A DNA stretch of 21,230 bases from Planctomycetota bacterium (GCA_015661985.1 DQVB01000748.1:1-21230); one strand, 5' to 3'. Positions 1-7,549 are shown, counted from the stretch's first letter. Program-made: numbers and translations. Notes: generated from the letters alone by a model not told the origin.

Positions 1-172
1 AATTCCATTTTATTCGAGGAATTTTGCAGCGCGCAGGAAAACCTGGCAAATCAGCGAACTTTCTTGTGGCAAACAACCACAACGGAGCAGGGCGGATAGC
101 CCGTAAGTATGGTTACAGGCCCTACAGCCAGCAAACTCGGTGCATCCGGACCCGGCTCTGTTGTGGTCAAGT

Positions 173-862
173 TCAGAGGCCAAGTGCGGCACCGGGGGAT
201 TCTGACCCGCTGCGACCGGCCGGCGGAACCGGATCTCGGGTGGGCGCAGCCGAGGAGCAGGGAAGCGAGCGGGCAGGGCAATGGGAGCAGTCGCCCGGTC
301 CACCCACCTCAGGCTGAACGACATGCAGCGGCCGCATCATTGGCTCTTCGCTTTGGCGGTCTTTGGGCCGGTCGGCCGGGGGGGGAGCCGGGGCGGCCGG
401 TTCGTTTTCCACGGCCACCACCACGTACCACGTAGAGCCGGCGAAATGGATACTCTGTTGGTTGAGGGCCCACACCTTGGCCACTGCCTGCTGGTACGTG
501 AGCACTTCTGGGTCGATTTGGCTTTCGGCGGGCGATTGACAGGCAGGCACATCGACGGGGGTGACCGGCTCCCAGCCGTCCGGCCACCAGAGGGTTCGGA
601 CGTGATAGCTGATAGGGGTGCACAACCGCGCCGTCGCCCACGTTTGGCCCCGCGTGCCCGGCTCGACCACCACTGCCCACGCTTGGGACGCGTCGTCTCG
701 GGCCCTGCGATTATGCTGGACGGCGCAGCGGATCGCCGGCCACAGCTGGTCGAATCGGCCCAGTGTTTCCAGCAGTTCGCCGGGACTGGGCGGAACGTCA
801 TCCAGTGTTCGGGGCTGCCAACCTGGGGGGCGCTGGAGCGTGGCCACTTGGTACGTGGGCAT
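173..862 (-). CDS. Hypothetical protein with two tandem Trp-rich units
   Basis: 229 residues; I do not recognise the family. The start is the ATG at 862, chosen because a near-perfect Shine-Dalgarno (AGGAGGT, minus strand) lies 4 nt upstream; the longer frame to 970 runs into an intergenic repeat. The protein shows an internal duplication: residues 4-67 begin with Y-x-V-x-TL-x-x-P-x-GW-x-P-x-T-x-x-DVP and end in WAVVVE, and residues 86-152 repeat the same pattern (YHVRTLWWPDGWEPVTPVDVP ... WYVVVAVE). Each unit also has an Ala-rich segment with a conserved Asn in the middle. From about residue 155 the sequence turns Pro/Ala/Ser-rich and looks disordered. There is no signal peptide or membrane helix, so it is probably cytoplasmic. 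It stands alone on the minus strand. A plus-strand frame over the same bases (281-1078) is judged a shadow. Confidence 0.65.
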   Translation of the reverse strand: MPTYQVATLQRPPGWQPRTLDDVPPSPGELLETLGRFDQLWPAIRCAVQHNRRARDDASQAWAVVVEPGTRGQTWATARLCTPISYHVRTLWWPDGWEPVTPVDVPACQSPAESQIDPEVLTYQQAVAKVWALNQQSIHFAGSTWYVVVAVENEPAAPAPPPADRPKDRQSEEPMMRPLHVVQPEVGGPGDCSHCPARSLPCSSAAPTRDPVPPAGRSGSESPGAALGL

Positions 863-866
863 GGGG

Positions 867-873
867 ACCTCCT
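867..873 (-). promoter_or_regulatory. Strong Shine-Dalgarno that fixes the start of the 173-862 gene
   Basis: The minus strand reads AGGAGGT, separated by 4 nt from the ATG at 862. It supports this start over the upstream in-frame candidates, which lie inside repeat sequence. Confidence 0.75.
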
Positions 874-877
874 GGCC

Positions 878-975
878 TGGGACAGGCTTCCCGCCTGTCA
901 CCACAACGGGACAGGCGCGCACAGGCATACATGTGCAAACAGTAAGACTCTGCCACATCGCGGCTACCACATCGA
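878..975 (+). repeat. Dispersed intergenic repeat, family A, copy 1
   Basis: It begins TGGGACAGGC, and positions 881-899 form a perfect 7-bp stem (GACAGGC, loop TTCCC, GCCTGTC). It continues through CACAAC, GCGCACA, ACATGTGC and AGTAAGACTC. The same ordered set of words recurs at 15989-16075 and, more diverged, at 5889-5972. A short related form is at 3313-3380. The copy lies directly upstream of the 173-862 gene. Its right-hand limit is approximate. Confidence 0.7.
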
Positions 976-1070
976 GTGTATGCTAGCAGCGTCGAGTGGC
1001 ATGGACAAGCCAAACTGGCGGCTTGCTTCATTTTCGCCCCTTTCCGGGTGCCGGCTGCGGGATGTGGTGC

Positions 1071-1151
1071 GTTCGTAGTCCCACCATTAAGCGGAATGAT
1101 CGTCCCCCGTTTGCTGGCGCCCCCATTCCGCCTGAAGGCGGTACTACGAAC
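1071..1151. repeat. 81-bp MITE-like inverted-repeat element
   Basis: Two 28-nt arms (1071-1098 and 1124-1151) are imperfect inverted repeats, 23 of 28 positions complementary, around a 25-nt C-rich centre. The outer ends are exact: GTTCGTAGT on the left and ACTACGAAC on the right. The inner ends GCGGAATG and CATTCCGC are exact too. The right arm contains its own small hairpin (CCGCCTGAAGGCGG). From memory, elements with such GTTCGTAGT ends and a GCGGAATG core are scattered in planctomycete genomes; this needs a search. There is only one copy in this window, and no transposase. Confidence 0.75.
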
Positions 1152-1251
1152 AGAGCAACAGCTTGTCTGGCTTCCAGGCTGGTAGCCGGTTTTGAACCAT
1201 GCCCAAACCATCGACCGATTCGGCATGCCTTTGGATCCTTTGGGCCGTTGC

Positions 1252-1280
1252 TTGACGGCCTCAGCGAGGGTCCCTATACA
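1252..1280 (+). promoter_or_regulatory. Putative sigma70-like promoter of the aldehyde oxidoreductase gene
   Basis: TTGACG (5 of 6 to consensus) at 1252-1257 and TATACA (4 of 6) at 1275-1280, separated by exactly 17 nt. Transcription would begin near 1287, leaving a leader of about 105 nt before the ATG at 1392. Found by eye only. Confidence 0.5.
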
Positions 1281-1391
1281 TTAAGGGCATATCGGCTGGC
1301 GGCGAAGCGGGCGTCCTTGGGTCGACCGCCAGCCCATGGCCTCTCGGCACATGGACCACGATCCATTCACGATCAACAGGAGCCGGAAAAG

Positions 1392-3254
1392 ATGGCTGTC
1401 CCGGGAACGATGGGAAAGATTCTGCTTGTGGACCTGGCCAACCAGACGCTGACGGTGGAGACGCCGCCGGACGAGGTCTATTTGAAGTATCTGGGCGGCT
1501 ACGGCTTGGGAGCCTACTACCTGTACAAACTCCAGGAGCCTCGGGTGGATCCGCTGGGTCCGGGAGCCCATCTGGGTTTTTTCACGGGACTGCTGACCGG
1601 GACCCAAGCGATCACGGGCAATCGCTACTTTGTGGTTGCCAAGAGCCCCAAGACAGGCACGTGGGGGGATGCCAACTCGGGCGGAACTTTCGGTCCCGCT
1701 TTGAAAGCGGCGGGCTTTGACGGGGTGATCTTTTCGGGTATCAGCCCGTCACCGGTCTACCTGCTGGTTCAGGGGGGGCAGGCAGAGCTGGTTCCGGCTG
1801 GGGACTGGTGGGGGGTGGACACGAACGAGTTGGAAGAACGCGTCGAGCAGCGATACGGCAAGAAGGCGCGGGCGGCCAGTATCGGGCCGCCGGGGGAGCG
1901 GATGGCCTTGTTGAGCTGCGTGATCAACGACCGCGGACGGGCTGCCGGACGGAGCGGCCTGGGGGCCGTCATGGGCTCGAAGCGACTGAAAGCGGTCGTG
2001 GCCGTCGGGGACCAGAAGGTGTCCATGGCCGATCCGGAGGGGATGAAACAAGCGATCGACAAGCACCGCGAGTTCATGCGTCAGCAGGGGTTCTTTGACG
2101 TATTGAGCAACTACGGCACGGCGGGGTTGACGGCCAGTTCGGTGGCTTCGGCCGACGCGCCGATCAAGAATTGGGCGGGCGCACCGAGTGATTTCCCCAC
2201 GGCCGACAAGATCAGCGATGACCAAGTGCTGGCCATCCAAAACCGCAAGTATGCCTGCTGGCGCTGCCCCATCGGCTGCGGTGGGGAGACGGAGGTGACC
2301 AACGGCCCGTACCGTTCGAAGACGCACAAACCCGAATACGAAACCTTGGCATCTTTCGGGGCCATGTGTCTGAACGACGACCTGGCCTCCATCAACCGCT
2401 GCAACGAAATCTGCAACCGCTACGGCCTGGATACGATCAGCACGGCCTGCACCGTGGCCTTCGCCATCGAATGTTACGAGAACGGGCTGATCACGGATGA
2501 GGACACGGGGGGGATTCCGCTGAAGTGGGGGAATGCCGGAGCGATTGTGAAGATCACCGAGGCCATTGCGCAGGGCACGGGGTTCGGCAAGGTGCTCCAG
2601 GACGGGGCCAAACGCGGCGCCGAGCGGATCGGCAAGGGGGCCGAGCAGTACGCCATCCACATCGCCGGCGAAGAGGTCCCTATGCACGATCCGCGCCTCA
2701 ACCCGGGGCTGGCCACCAGCTACAAGATGGATGCCACACCCGGACGGCATACCCAGATGAGCGCGTGGACGGTGGAGGGCGAGTTTGCTCCGCCAGGCCT
2801 GGTGACCGACAAACTGGAGCGATACAAGTACTCGGGCAAGGGCCAGGCTCATAAGCGGGTCAGCGCACACTATCATGCCGCCACCGCCGCCGGGCTGTGT
2901 ATGTTCGCCTGGATCAACCTCAAGCCGGAAGCCCTCTGCGACTGCCTCACCTACACCACCGGCCACACTTTCGCCTTGGATGACGTGTTGGCCATCGGTG
3001 ACCGCATCGCCACCTTGCGGATCGCCTTCAATCTCCGCGACGGCGTGCGGAACATGGACATCGAGCTTCCCAGCCGGGTCCTCAAAGGATCGCCGCCCGA
3101 GCAAGGGCCGATCGCCCATGTGGATATCGACCTTGATACGCAAGTCCGAGATTACCTGGAGGCCATGGGCTGGGATACAAAAACCGGGGTGCCCACCAGA
3201 CAAACCCTGGAATCGCTCGAACTGCATTTCGTCATCCCGGACCTGCATGGCTAA
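1392..3254 (+). CDS. aor: Tungsten/molybdenum aldehyde:ferredoxin oxidoreductase
   Basis: 620 residues, the usual length of the AOR family, which oxidises aldehydes to carboxylic acids with ferredoxin as electron acceptor, using a bis-pyranopterin tungsten (or molybdenum) centre and one 4Fe-4S cluster. The N-terminus KILLVDLANQTL and the tungstopterin-binding stretch at 90-115 (DANSGG...FGPALKAAGFDG) are typical. Cluster ligands are C289, C292 and C296 (CWRCPIGC), with C503 (GLCMFAW) as the distant fourth. DPR at 433-435 opens the second cofactor-binding segment, running to about S457. The start at 1392 has AGGAG 9 nt upstream; the open frame extends back to 996 but through a repeat. No signal peptide, so cytoplasmic. 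No ferredoxin or molybdopterin gene is adjacent in the window. The substrate class (AOR, FOR, GOR, BamB-like) cannot be decided by eye. Confidence 0.95.
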   Translation: MAVPGTMGKILLVDLANQTLTVETPPDEVYLKYLGGYGLGAYYLYKLQEPRVDPLGPGAHLGFFTGLLTGTQAITGNRYFVVAKSPKTGTWGDANSGGTFGPALKAAGFDGVIFSGISPSPVYLLVQGGQAELVPAGDWWGVDTNELEERVEQRYGKKARAASIGPPGERMALLSCVINDRGRAAGRSGLGAVMGSKRLKAVVAVGDQKVSMADPEGMKQAIDKHREFMRQQGFFDVLSNYGTAGLTASSVASADAPIKNWAGAPSDFPTADKISDDQVLAIQNRKYACWRCPIGCGGETEVTNGPYRSKTHKPEYETLASFGAMCLNDDLASINRCNEICNRYGLDTISTACTVAFAIECYENGLITDEDTGGIPLKWGNAGAIVKITEAIAQGTGFGKVLQDGAKRGAERIGKGAEQYAIHIAGEEVPMHDPRLNPGLATSYKMDATPGRHTQMSAWTVEGEFAPPGLVTDKLERYKYSGKGQAHKRVSAHYHAATAAGLCMFAWINLKPEALCDCLTYTTGHTFALDDVLAIGDRIATLRIAFNLRDGVRNMDIELPSRVLKGSPPEQGPIAHVDIDLDTQVRDYLEAMGWDTKTGVPTRQTLESLELHFVIPDLHG

Positions 3255-3312
3255 CCGCAGCGATCCCGCGACGCGTCTGGCCGTGTCCGCTCCCGCAGAC
3301 CAGAGGGTTTTC

Positions 3313-3380
3313 GTGGGACACGCCTCCGGCCTGTCGTGGGACAGGGCTTGGCCTTTGGTGGGATGGGCCCCCGCCTGTCG
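3313..3380 (+). repeat. Dispersed intergenic repeat, family A core, two tandem diverged copies
   Basis: GTGGGACACGCC...GGCCTGTC (3313-3335) is followed directly by GTGGGACAGGG...CCGCCTGTC (3336-3379). The first can fold with a 7-of-8 stem (GACACGCC/GGCCTGTC), the second with GACAGG/CCTGTC. It fills the 189-bp gap between the oxidoreductase and acyltransferase genes and could lower read-through between them, though there is no T-tract. Confidence 0.55.
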
Positions 3381-3443
3381 TGGTGCCGGTCGGCCGTATC
3401 CCGGCGGTGCGGTGGGCGGCCGGGCTCGTACGGAGCGCAGCCG

Positions 3444-4001
3444 ATGTCACAGCCTCAAGGACCATTCGCCCTGGAGCTGATTCCCGAACGCGAGATGCCC
3501 GAGTCGATCGATCGGGCTATCCGGCAGCTGCTCCGCCAATGTTTTCCGGCCGACCAGGAAGTCTTCGCCACCACCCGGGCGTGGCACGGCTCGGTGCCCA
3601 CGTTTTCTGTCATCCATCGGCGCCGAGATGCAGTTGTGGGCCACGTGGCGATCGTGATCCGCACGGTTCGGTGCAGGAGTACACCGGTGACGGTGGCCGG
3701 TGTTGAGAGCCTCTGTGTGGCGCCGAGCCACCGGAAAACGGGCCTTTCGGCCGCTTTGATGGACCGGGCCCTGAAGGAAGCCGCCAAGGGCGGGATCCGT
3801 TTCGGCCTGCTGTTCTGCCTGCCCGAGTTGCAGCGATTCTATGGCCCCTTGGGCTGGTTTCGCCTCGACCGACCTGTAACGATGCTCGATGCGGACGGCC
3901 GCGAGGCGCCCATCCCGGCCAAGAACATCACCATGGCAATCCAGCTGGCCGAAGAGCCCTTTCCCGAAGGCCCGATCCATCTTCAGGGCCCCGATTGGTA
4001 A
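3444..4001 (+). CDS. GNAT-fold N-acyltransferase, NodA/AAC(2')-like
   Basis: 185 residues, a usual size for a single-domain GNAT enzyme that moves an acyl group from acyl-CoA or acyl-carrier protein to an amine. The cofactor-binding motif A is at about 88-104: ESLCVAPSHRKTGLSAAL, with R97-K98-x-G100 for the pyrophosphate loop, followed by a helix. The GNAT motif B region is at about 130-142 (RFYGPLGWFRLD). The C-terminus, PxGxIxxxGPDW, recalls the end of rhizobial NodA acyltransferases (from memory). The start at 3444 has GGAG 8 nt upstream; the open frame begins at 3336 inside a repeat. It follows the oxidoreductase after 189 bp, and no functional link is evident. The substrate is unknown. 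Confidence 0.85.
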   Translation: MSQPQGPFALELIPEREMPESIDRAIRQLLRQCFPADQEVFATTRAWHGSVPTFSVIHRRRDAVVGHVAIVIRTVRCRSTPVTVAGVESLCVAPSHRKTGLSAALMDRALKEAAKGGIRFGLLFCLPELQRFYGPLGWFRLDRPVTMLDADGREAPIPAKNITMAIQLAEEPFPEGPIHLQGPDW

Positions 4002-4055
4002 GCGGGCTGGGCGGCGGAGGGCTGCCCGGAATCGGCTGGCGGCCGCCCGGTGGCG

Positions 4056-4277
4056 TCATCCCCAGCGCAGGTAGACCAGGATCTGGATCGCCGTGACCGC
4101 CACGGCCCAGACGCGCGGGCTCCGCCACCACGCCGGTTCGCCCTCGGGAGCCACCAAGCGCCGGGGCATTACCAGAAGCCAGATCAGCAGCAACACGAAC
4201 ACACCCACAAAAGCCGCCCGGCCCATGAGCGGCCCGGCGGCCAAGGGTAACAGACGGCCGAGCCAAAGCCCGTTCAT
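4056..4277 (-). CDS. Small two-helix membrane protein coupled to the symporter
   Basis: 73 residues. Two hydrophobic helices: about 21-36 (AAFVGVFVLLLIWLLV) and about 57-71 (VWAVAVTAIQILVYL), joined by a basic, Pro/Glu/Trp-containing loop. The ATG at 4277 overlaps the symporter stop as ATGA, so translation is very likely coupled. Small hydrophobic partners are known for several solute transporters. By position this one may be an accessory subunit or stabiliser of the symporter (inference). I do not recognise a named family. Confidence 0.75.
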   Translation of the reverse strand: MNGLWLGRLLPLAAGPLMGRAAFVGVFVLLLIWLLVMPRRLVAPEGEPAWWRSPRVWAVAVTAIQILVYLRWG

Positions 4278-5833
4278 GGTGCCGACTCCTTCTCAGCGGG
4301 TAGCCAGCAGACCAGGCCGGCCAAGCGTCTTGTGTCGTAGGGGCGTGTCACCAGGCTCACCAGCACCGTGCCGGCCACCGCGGCCACGAAGGACCACCAA
4401 GCGACCCACAGGTATGGGATCTTGTGCTCTTCTCCCAGGACGAACCGCACCGCGTGCATAGCCCCTGCCGCGCTGATGCCCAACGCCAGACCGGCAAAGC
4501 CGCCCCAGGCGGTCGTGCGGCGGCTGAGCATCCCCAGCAAGAGCAAGGCCAGGAGCGGCCCCTGGAAGAACGTCATGAAGGTCTGGAACGCTTCGTAAAC
4601 CGAATCGAACACCGGCACCACAAAGTAACTGACCACGGCACCGGCAGCCAGAAACACGACAACCAATGCGCGACCGACCCGCAAGTAGTGCCGATCGCCA
4701 GCGCCGGGCAGCAGCGGCCGGTACAGGTCGGTCACCACCAGTGTGCTGGCCGAATTGATATAGGAATCCAGATTCGATAACACGCCGGCCAAGAACGCAC
4801 CCACCACCAGCCCCAGCACGCCGGTCGGCAACAGCTCCCCGATGAGCATGGGCAGCACGGCATCGCCGTTCCACGCCGGGTTGGGCGTGCCGGCCGCGTC
4901 CAGGAACGGTGCCCCCAGTTGTTCGTGAAACAGGGCCAAGCCGATCAGCCCAGGCAATACCAATAGCAGCGGAAAGAAGAGCTTCAGTACGGCACAGAAA
5001 ACATAGGACGCCCGCGCTTGGCCCCGGCTCCGGCTGCCCAAAGTCCGCTGCACAATCGCTTGGTTGCCGATCCAATAGGCCGGCCCCAGCACGAACCCCA
5101 GACCAAGCAGCACCGCCGGCCAAGGGAACTCGAAGTGATCCGCCGGCAACACCAGGTGGAAATGGTGCTCCGTCCACTCCAGCTGGCTGACCGTCTCGTG
5201 CAGCCCCGCGAGTCCGCCCACGCGGGCAAGCCCCAGAATGCAGATCAACGCGGCCCCGGCCGTCAGCACGATGCAGGACAGCGTGTCGGTCACTACCACG
5301 GCCTTCAAACCGCCCACCGTGGTGTAAATGCCCACCAGGATCGCCGTCACCCCGATAGAAAACCAGAGGCTCCATCCCAGAAGCGAACGGAAGATGACCG
5401 CCGCACTGACGAAAATCACCCCTACCGTGCCGATCATGAACAGCGCCCAGACGATCGCAAAAAAGGTGCGCACGGCCGCATTGTATCGCAGCCCCAGGTA
5501 CTCCGGGATCGTGTACACCCCCGCCATCCACAAGAAGGGCATAAACAGAAAGGCTGCCACCAAGACGGGGAACACGCACCCGATCAGGTCGAAGTTCATC
5601 ATCACCAGGCCGAACCGGTAGCCGTCGGTGGCCAGGCCGACCATGTCTTTGGCGCCGATGTCCGAGACCACAAGGGACATGCCGACCGCCCACCAGGGCA
5701 GACTCCTGCCGGCCAGGAAGAAATCGCGGCTGGAGCGTATGCCGCGCGCAAGCCACAGGCCCAGAAGCGTCACCACCGCCAGGTAGCTGACTACCAGGGC
5801 AATGTCCAGAGGCTTCAGTACGATCTTGTCCAT
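4274..5833 (-). CDS. Sodium:solute symporter (SSS family, SGLT-like)
   Basis: 519 residues, about 13-14 membrane helices. It moves a small solute into the cell with sodium ions. SSS hallmarks: GGLKAVVVTD at 174-183, GNQAIVQRTLG at 256-266 (SGLT-type, as in bacterial sugar symporters) and the signature helix SNLDSYINSASTLVVTDLY at 353-371, whose small polar residues line the sodium site. The resemblance to SGLT proteins favours a sugar or polyol as substrate, but this is inference. The start is the ATG at 5833, directly before the first helix; a longer frame to 6232 reads through a family A repeat. No clear Shine-Dalgarno is visible. It overlaps the 73-residue gene downstream by 4 nt and faces the glycosyltransferase divergently. 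Confidence 0.93.
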   Translation of the reverse strand: MDKIVLKPLDIALVVSYLAVVTLLGLWLARGIRSSRDFFLAGRSLPWWAVGMSLVVSDIGAKDMVGLATDGYRFGLVMMNFDLIGCVFPVLVAAFLFMPFLWMAGVYTIPEYLGLRYNAAVRTFFAIVWALFMIGTVGVIFVSAAVIFRSLLGWSLWFSIGVTAILVGIYTTVGGLKAVVVTDTLSCIVLTAGAALICILGLARVGGLAGLHETVSQLEWTEHHFHLVLPADHFEFPWPAVLLGLGFVLGPAYWIGNQAIVQRTLGSRSRGQARASYVFCAVLKLFFPLLLVLPGLIGLALFHEQLGAPFLDAAGTPNPAWNGDAVLPMLIGELLPTGVLGLVVGAFLAGVLSNLDSYINSASTLVVTDLYRPLLPGAGDRHYLRVGRALVVVFLAAGAVVSYFVVPVFDSVYEAFQTFMTFFQGPLLALLLLGMLSRRTTAWGGFAGLALGISAAGAMHAVRFVLGEEHKIPYLWVAWWSFVAAVAGTVLVSLVTRPYDTRRLAGLVCWLPAEKESAP

Positions 5834-5888
5834 CAGGGCGCTGCGCAGCCGGAGAGGACCTTCGTCAAACCACGGCCTAACGGGGGGC

Positions 5889-5972
5889 GGGCTTCCAGCC
5901 TTCCGCTCATAACCCAAAAGATGAGCGCACGGCGCGCACATCCGCACGCAGTAGCACTCCACCGGCCAAAGC
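5889..5972 (+). repeat. Dispersed intergenic repeat, family A, diverged copy
   Basis: It aligns along its length with the copy at 15995-16075: GGCTTCCAGCC, then a CTCATAACCC-like block, GAGCGCACGGCGCGCACA, and CGCAGTAGCACTCCA in place of GAGGAGTAAGACTCCA. The left GACAGG half of the hairpin is lost. It sits 56 bp upstream of the symporter start. Confidence 0.6.
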
Positions 5973-6084
5973 CCGGCGGCCACCGGCCGGGTTGCCGCAA
6001 AGGGCCTCCAGTATATCAACCTTGCCCCTCGCCGCAACGCCCCATGTTGGCGCCGGCCCGGTGATAGAACCGGCACAACCGGAC

Positions 6085-6103
6085 CGGCCTGGCCGTCAGG
6101 CCG
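6085..6103. repeat. GC-rich perfect inverted repeat, 7-bp stem
   Basis: CGGCCTG (6085-6091), loop GCCGT, CAGGCCG (6097-6103). It lies in the divergent intergenic region. No T-tract follows. In sequence this GC-rich a 7-bp match could be chance. Confidence 0.3.
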
Positions 6104-6224
6104 CCTGTTCCCGCCGGGCCTGAAACGGGGTGAGCCCGAGGTGAGATAGAGTTGCAGTGTAGCCCTTGGGGGATCTTGACCCGTCGCGACCCCGCGTGGC
6201 GTGCGCAAGATGCTCCTCATCGTG

Positions 6225-6248
6225 GCCGTCACGGCGGAACGTGACGGC
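6225..6248. repeat. Perfect inverted repeat, 8-bp stem with 8-nt loop
   Basis: GCCGTCAC (6225-6232), loop GGCGGAAC, GTGACGGC (6241-6248), 104 bp before the glycosyltransferase ATG. It could be an operator half-site pair or an RNA hairpin in the leader. No flanking T-run. Confidence 0.4.
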
Positions 6249-6352
6249 TCCGTTTGGCTGCGCCCCTGGTCTCGTCAACGATTCCCTCCGTGGGGCTACT
6301 GCTGTTGTACCGAACCAGCATGTTTTTCCTTTTGTTCTGAACCGCTTCCGCC

Positions 6353-7549
6353 ATGTTGCGGCCCCTGTTCGAATCGTGGGAGGATCACGGCCCGTTGCGG
6401 GCCATGTTCGTTATCACCTGGATGCCGGTCGGCGGAGCGGAGACGCTTTTGGCCGAATTGGTCCGCCGGATGGATCGCAGCCGGGTGCAGCCCGAGCTGT
6501 GCTGCCTGAAACGGCTGGGCCCGGTGGGCGAGCGACTGGCCCGCGAAGTGCCCGCCTTCTCCGGTCTGCTGCGGCACAAGTATGACGTGCTGGTACTGCC
6601 GAGGCTGACACGTCTGATGCGGCGCCGGCGCATCGACGCCGTGGTCACTGTCGGCACGGGTGGCGACAAGATGTTCTGGGGCCGCTTGGCCGCGTGCGCG
6701 GCCGGTGTGCCCGTGATTTGCTCCGCACTCCATTCCACAGGCCTGCCGGATCGCGTCGAGCGGCTCAACCGGCTGCTGGCTCCGCTGACCGACGCGTTCA
6801 TCGCCGTGGCGGAGTCGCACGGGGAGTATTTGGCCCGGCACGAAGGCTGCCCGGCCCACAAGGTGCGGGTGATCCCCAACGGCGTGGACACCCAGCGGTT
6901 TCGCCCGGGCCGCGACGGCGTGGTGGTACGCCGCCGGCTGGGCCTTTCCCCCGAATCGCCGGTGGCAGGGATCGTCGCCGCGCTGCGGCCGGAGAAGCAT
7001 CACGAGTTGTTCCTCCAGGCGGCGCGACGGGTGCTCCGCAATCGCCCCGATGCGGCCTTCCTCATCGCTGGCGACGGGCCACGGCGATCCGCCCTGGAGC
7101 AGATGGCTCAACGACTCGGCCTGGAAAAAGCCGTGCGTTTCGTCGGCACCCGCGAGGATATACCGGAACTGCTTTCGGCCATCGACGTGTTCGTGCTCAC
7201 TTCACACATGGAGGCCAACCCCGTCTCCATCCTGGAAGCGATGGCCTGCGGCAAACCGGTCGTGGCCACACGGGTCGGGTCCCTCGCCGAGACGGTCCAC
7301 CACGGCCGAACCGGCTTCCTCACCTCGCCCGGGGACGCGCAGCAGATCGCCCACCGAGTGCTTGAACTCTTTGCGGACCGCCGGTTGGCCGTGGCCATGG
7401 GCCGCCGTGGCCGGGATCTGGTACTCAGACGCTGGTCCAGCCAACGCATGGTCCGGGGATACGAACAGCTGTTGGTGGATCTATACCGATCCAAATGCCG
7501 TCGCCTTTCCACCTCCGCCGGCCGGCTCGAAGAGGCCCCGGTCCCGTGA
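6353..7549 (+). CDS. Glycosyltransferase family 4 (GT-B fold)
   Basis: 398 residues, the usual GT4 size. It would move a sugar from a nucleotide-sugar donor, with retention of configuration, to a lipid, glycan or other acceptor at the cytoplasmic face of the membrane. N-terminal domain: MFVITWMPVGGAETLL (about 18-33), with the glycine loop of the acceptor domain. Linker: IPNGVDTQRF. Donor domain: GIVAALRPEKHHELF, LIAGDGPRR, and the EX7E motif with E287 and E295 (EANPVSILEAMACGKPVVAT). The start is uncertain: the ATG at 6353 has no Shine-Dalgarno, while a TTG at 6395 lies 11 nt after GGGAGG and just before MFVITW; the ATG at 6404 is also possible. It is a lone gene, not in a visible polysaccharide cluster. 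Confidence 0.92.
   Translation: MLRPLFESWEDHGPLRAMFVITWMPVGGAETLLAELVRRMDRSRVQPELCCLKRLGPVGERLAREVPAFSGLLRHKYDVLVLPRLTRLMRRRRIDAVVTVGTGGDKMFWGRLAACAAGVPVICSALHSTGLPDRVERLNRLLAPLTDAFIAVAESHGEYLARHEGCPAHKVRVIPNGVDTQRFRPGRDGVVVRRRLGLSPESPVAGIVAALRPEKHHELFLQAARRVLRNRPDAAFLIAGDGPRRSALEQMAQRLGLEKAVRFVGTREDIPELLSAIDVFVLTSHMEANPVSILEAMACGKPVVATRVGSLAETVHHGRTGFLTSPGDAQQIAHRVLELFADRRLAVAMGRRGRDLVLRRWSSQRMVRGYEQLLVDLYRSKCRRLSTSAGRLEEAPVP

Larger units (their letters stand above)
863..1391. other. Gene-free stretch of 529 bp with two repeat elements and a promoter
   Basis: No credible coding region is visible. It holds the family A repeat (878-975), the 81-bp inverted-repeat element (1071-1151) and the promoter candidate at 1252-1280. 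A frame open from 996 into the oxidoreductase gene reads through the inverted-repeat element and is not thought to be translated. Nothing recognisable was seen in 1152-1250. Confidence 0.7.
5834..6352. other. Gene-free stretch of 519 bp between divergent genes
   Basis: It separates the symporter (-) and the glycosyltransferase (+). It holds a diverged family A repeat (5889-5972) and two hairpin-capable inverted repeats (6085-6103 and 6225-6248). No convincing sigma70-like promoter was found for either gene, although both must have their promoters here unless the transcripts start elsewhere. Confidence 0.65.

Noticed and set aside
1..23. AATTCC...GGAATT inverted repeat at the window start
   Set aside because: A 6-bp AT-rich stem with an 11-nt loop at the very edge; too short to call without the upstream sequence.
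281..1078. 265-codon plus-strand open frame opposite the 173-862 gene
   Set aside because: It is rich in Arg, Gly and His as shadow frames are, runs through the family A repeat, has no Shine-Dalgarno, and lies opposite a frame with a near-perfect one and an internal protein repeat.
996..1391. N-terminal extension of the oxidoreductase frame by 132 codons
   Set aside because: It reads through the 81-bp inverted-repeat element and the promoter; AOR proteins start near KILLVDL, and 1392 has a good Shine-Dalgarno.
1749..3248. 499-codon minus-strand open frame within the oxidoreductase gene
   Set aside because: Antisense shadow: the plus strand carries all AOR motifs here.
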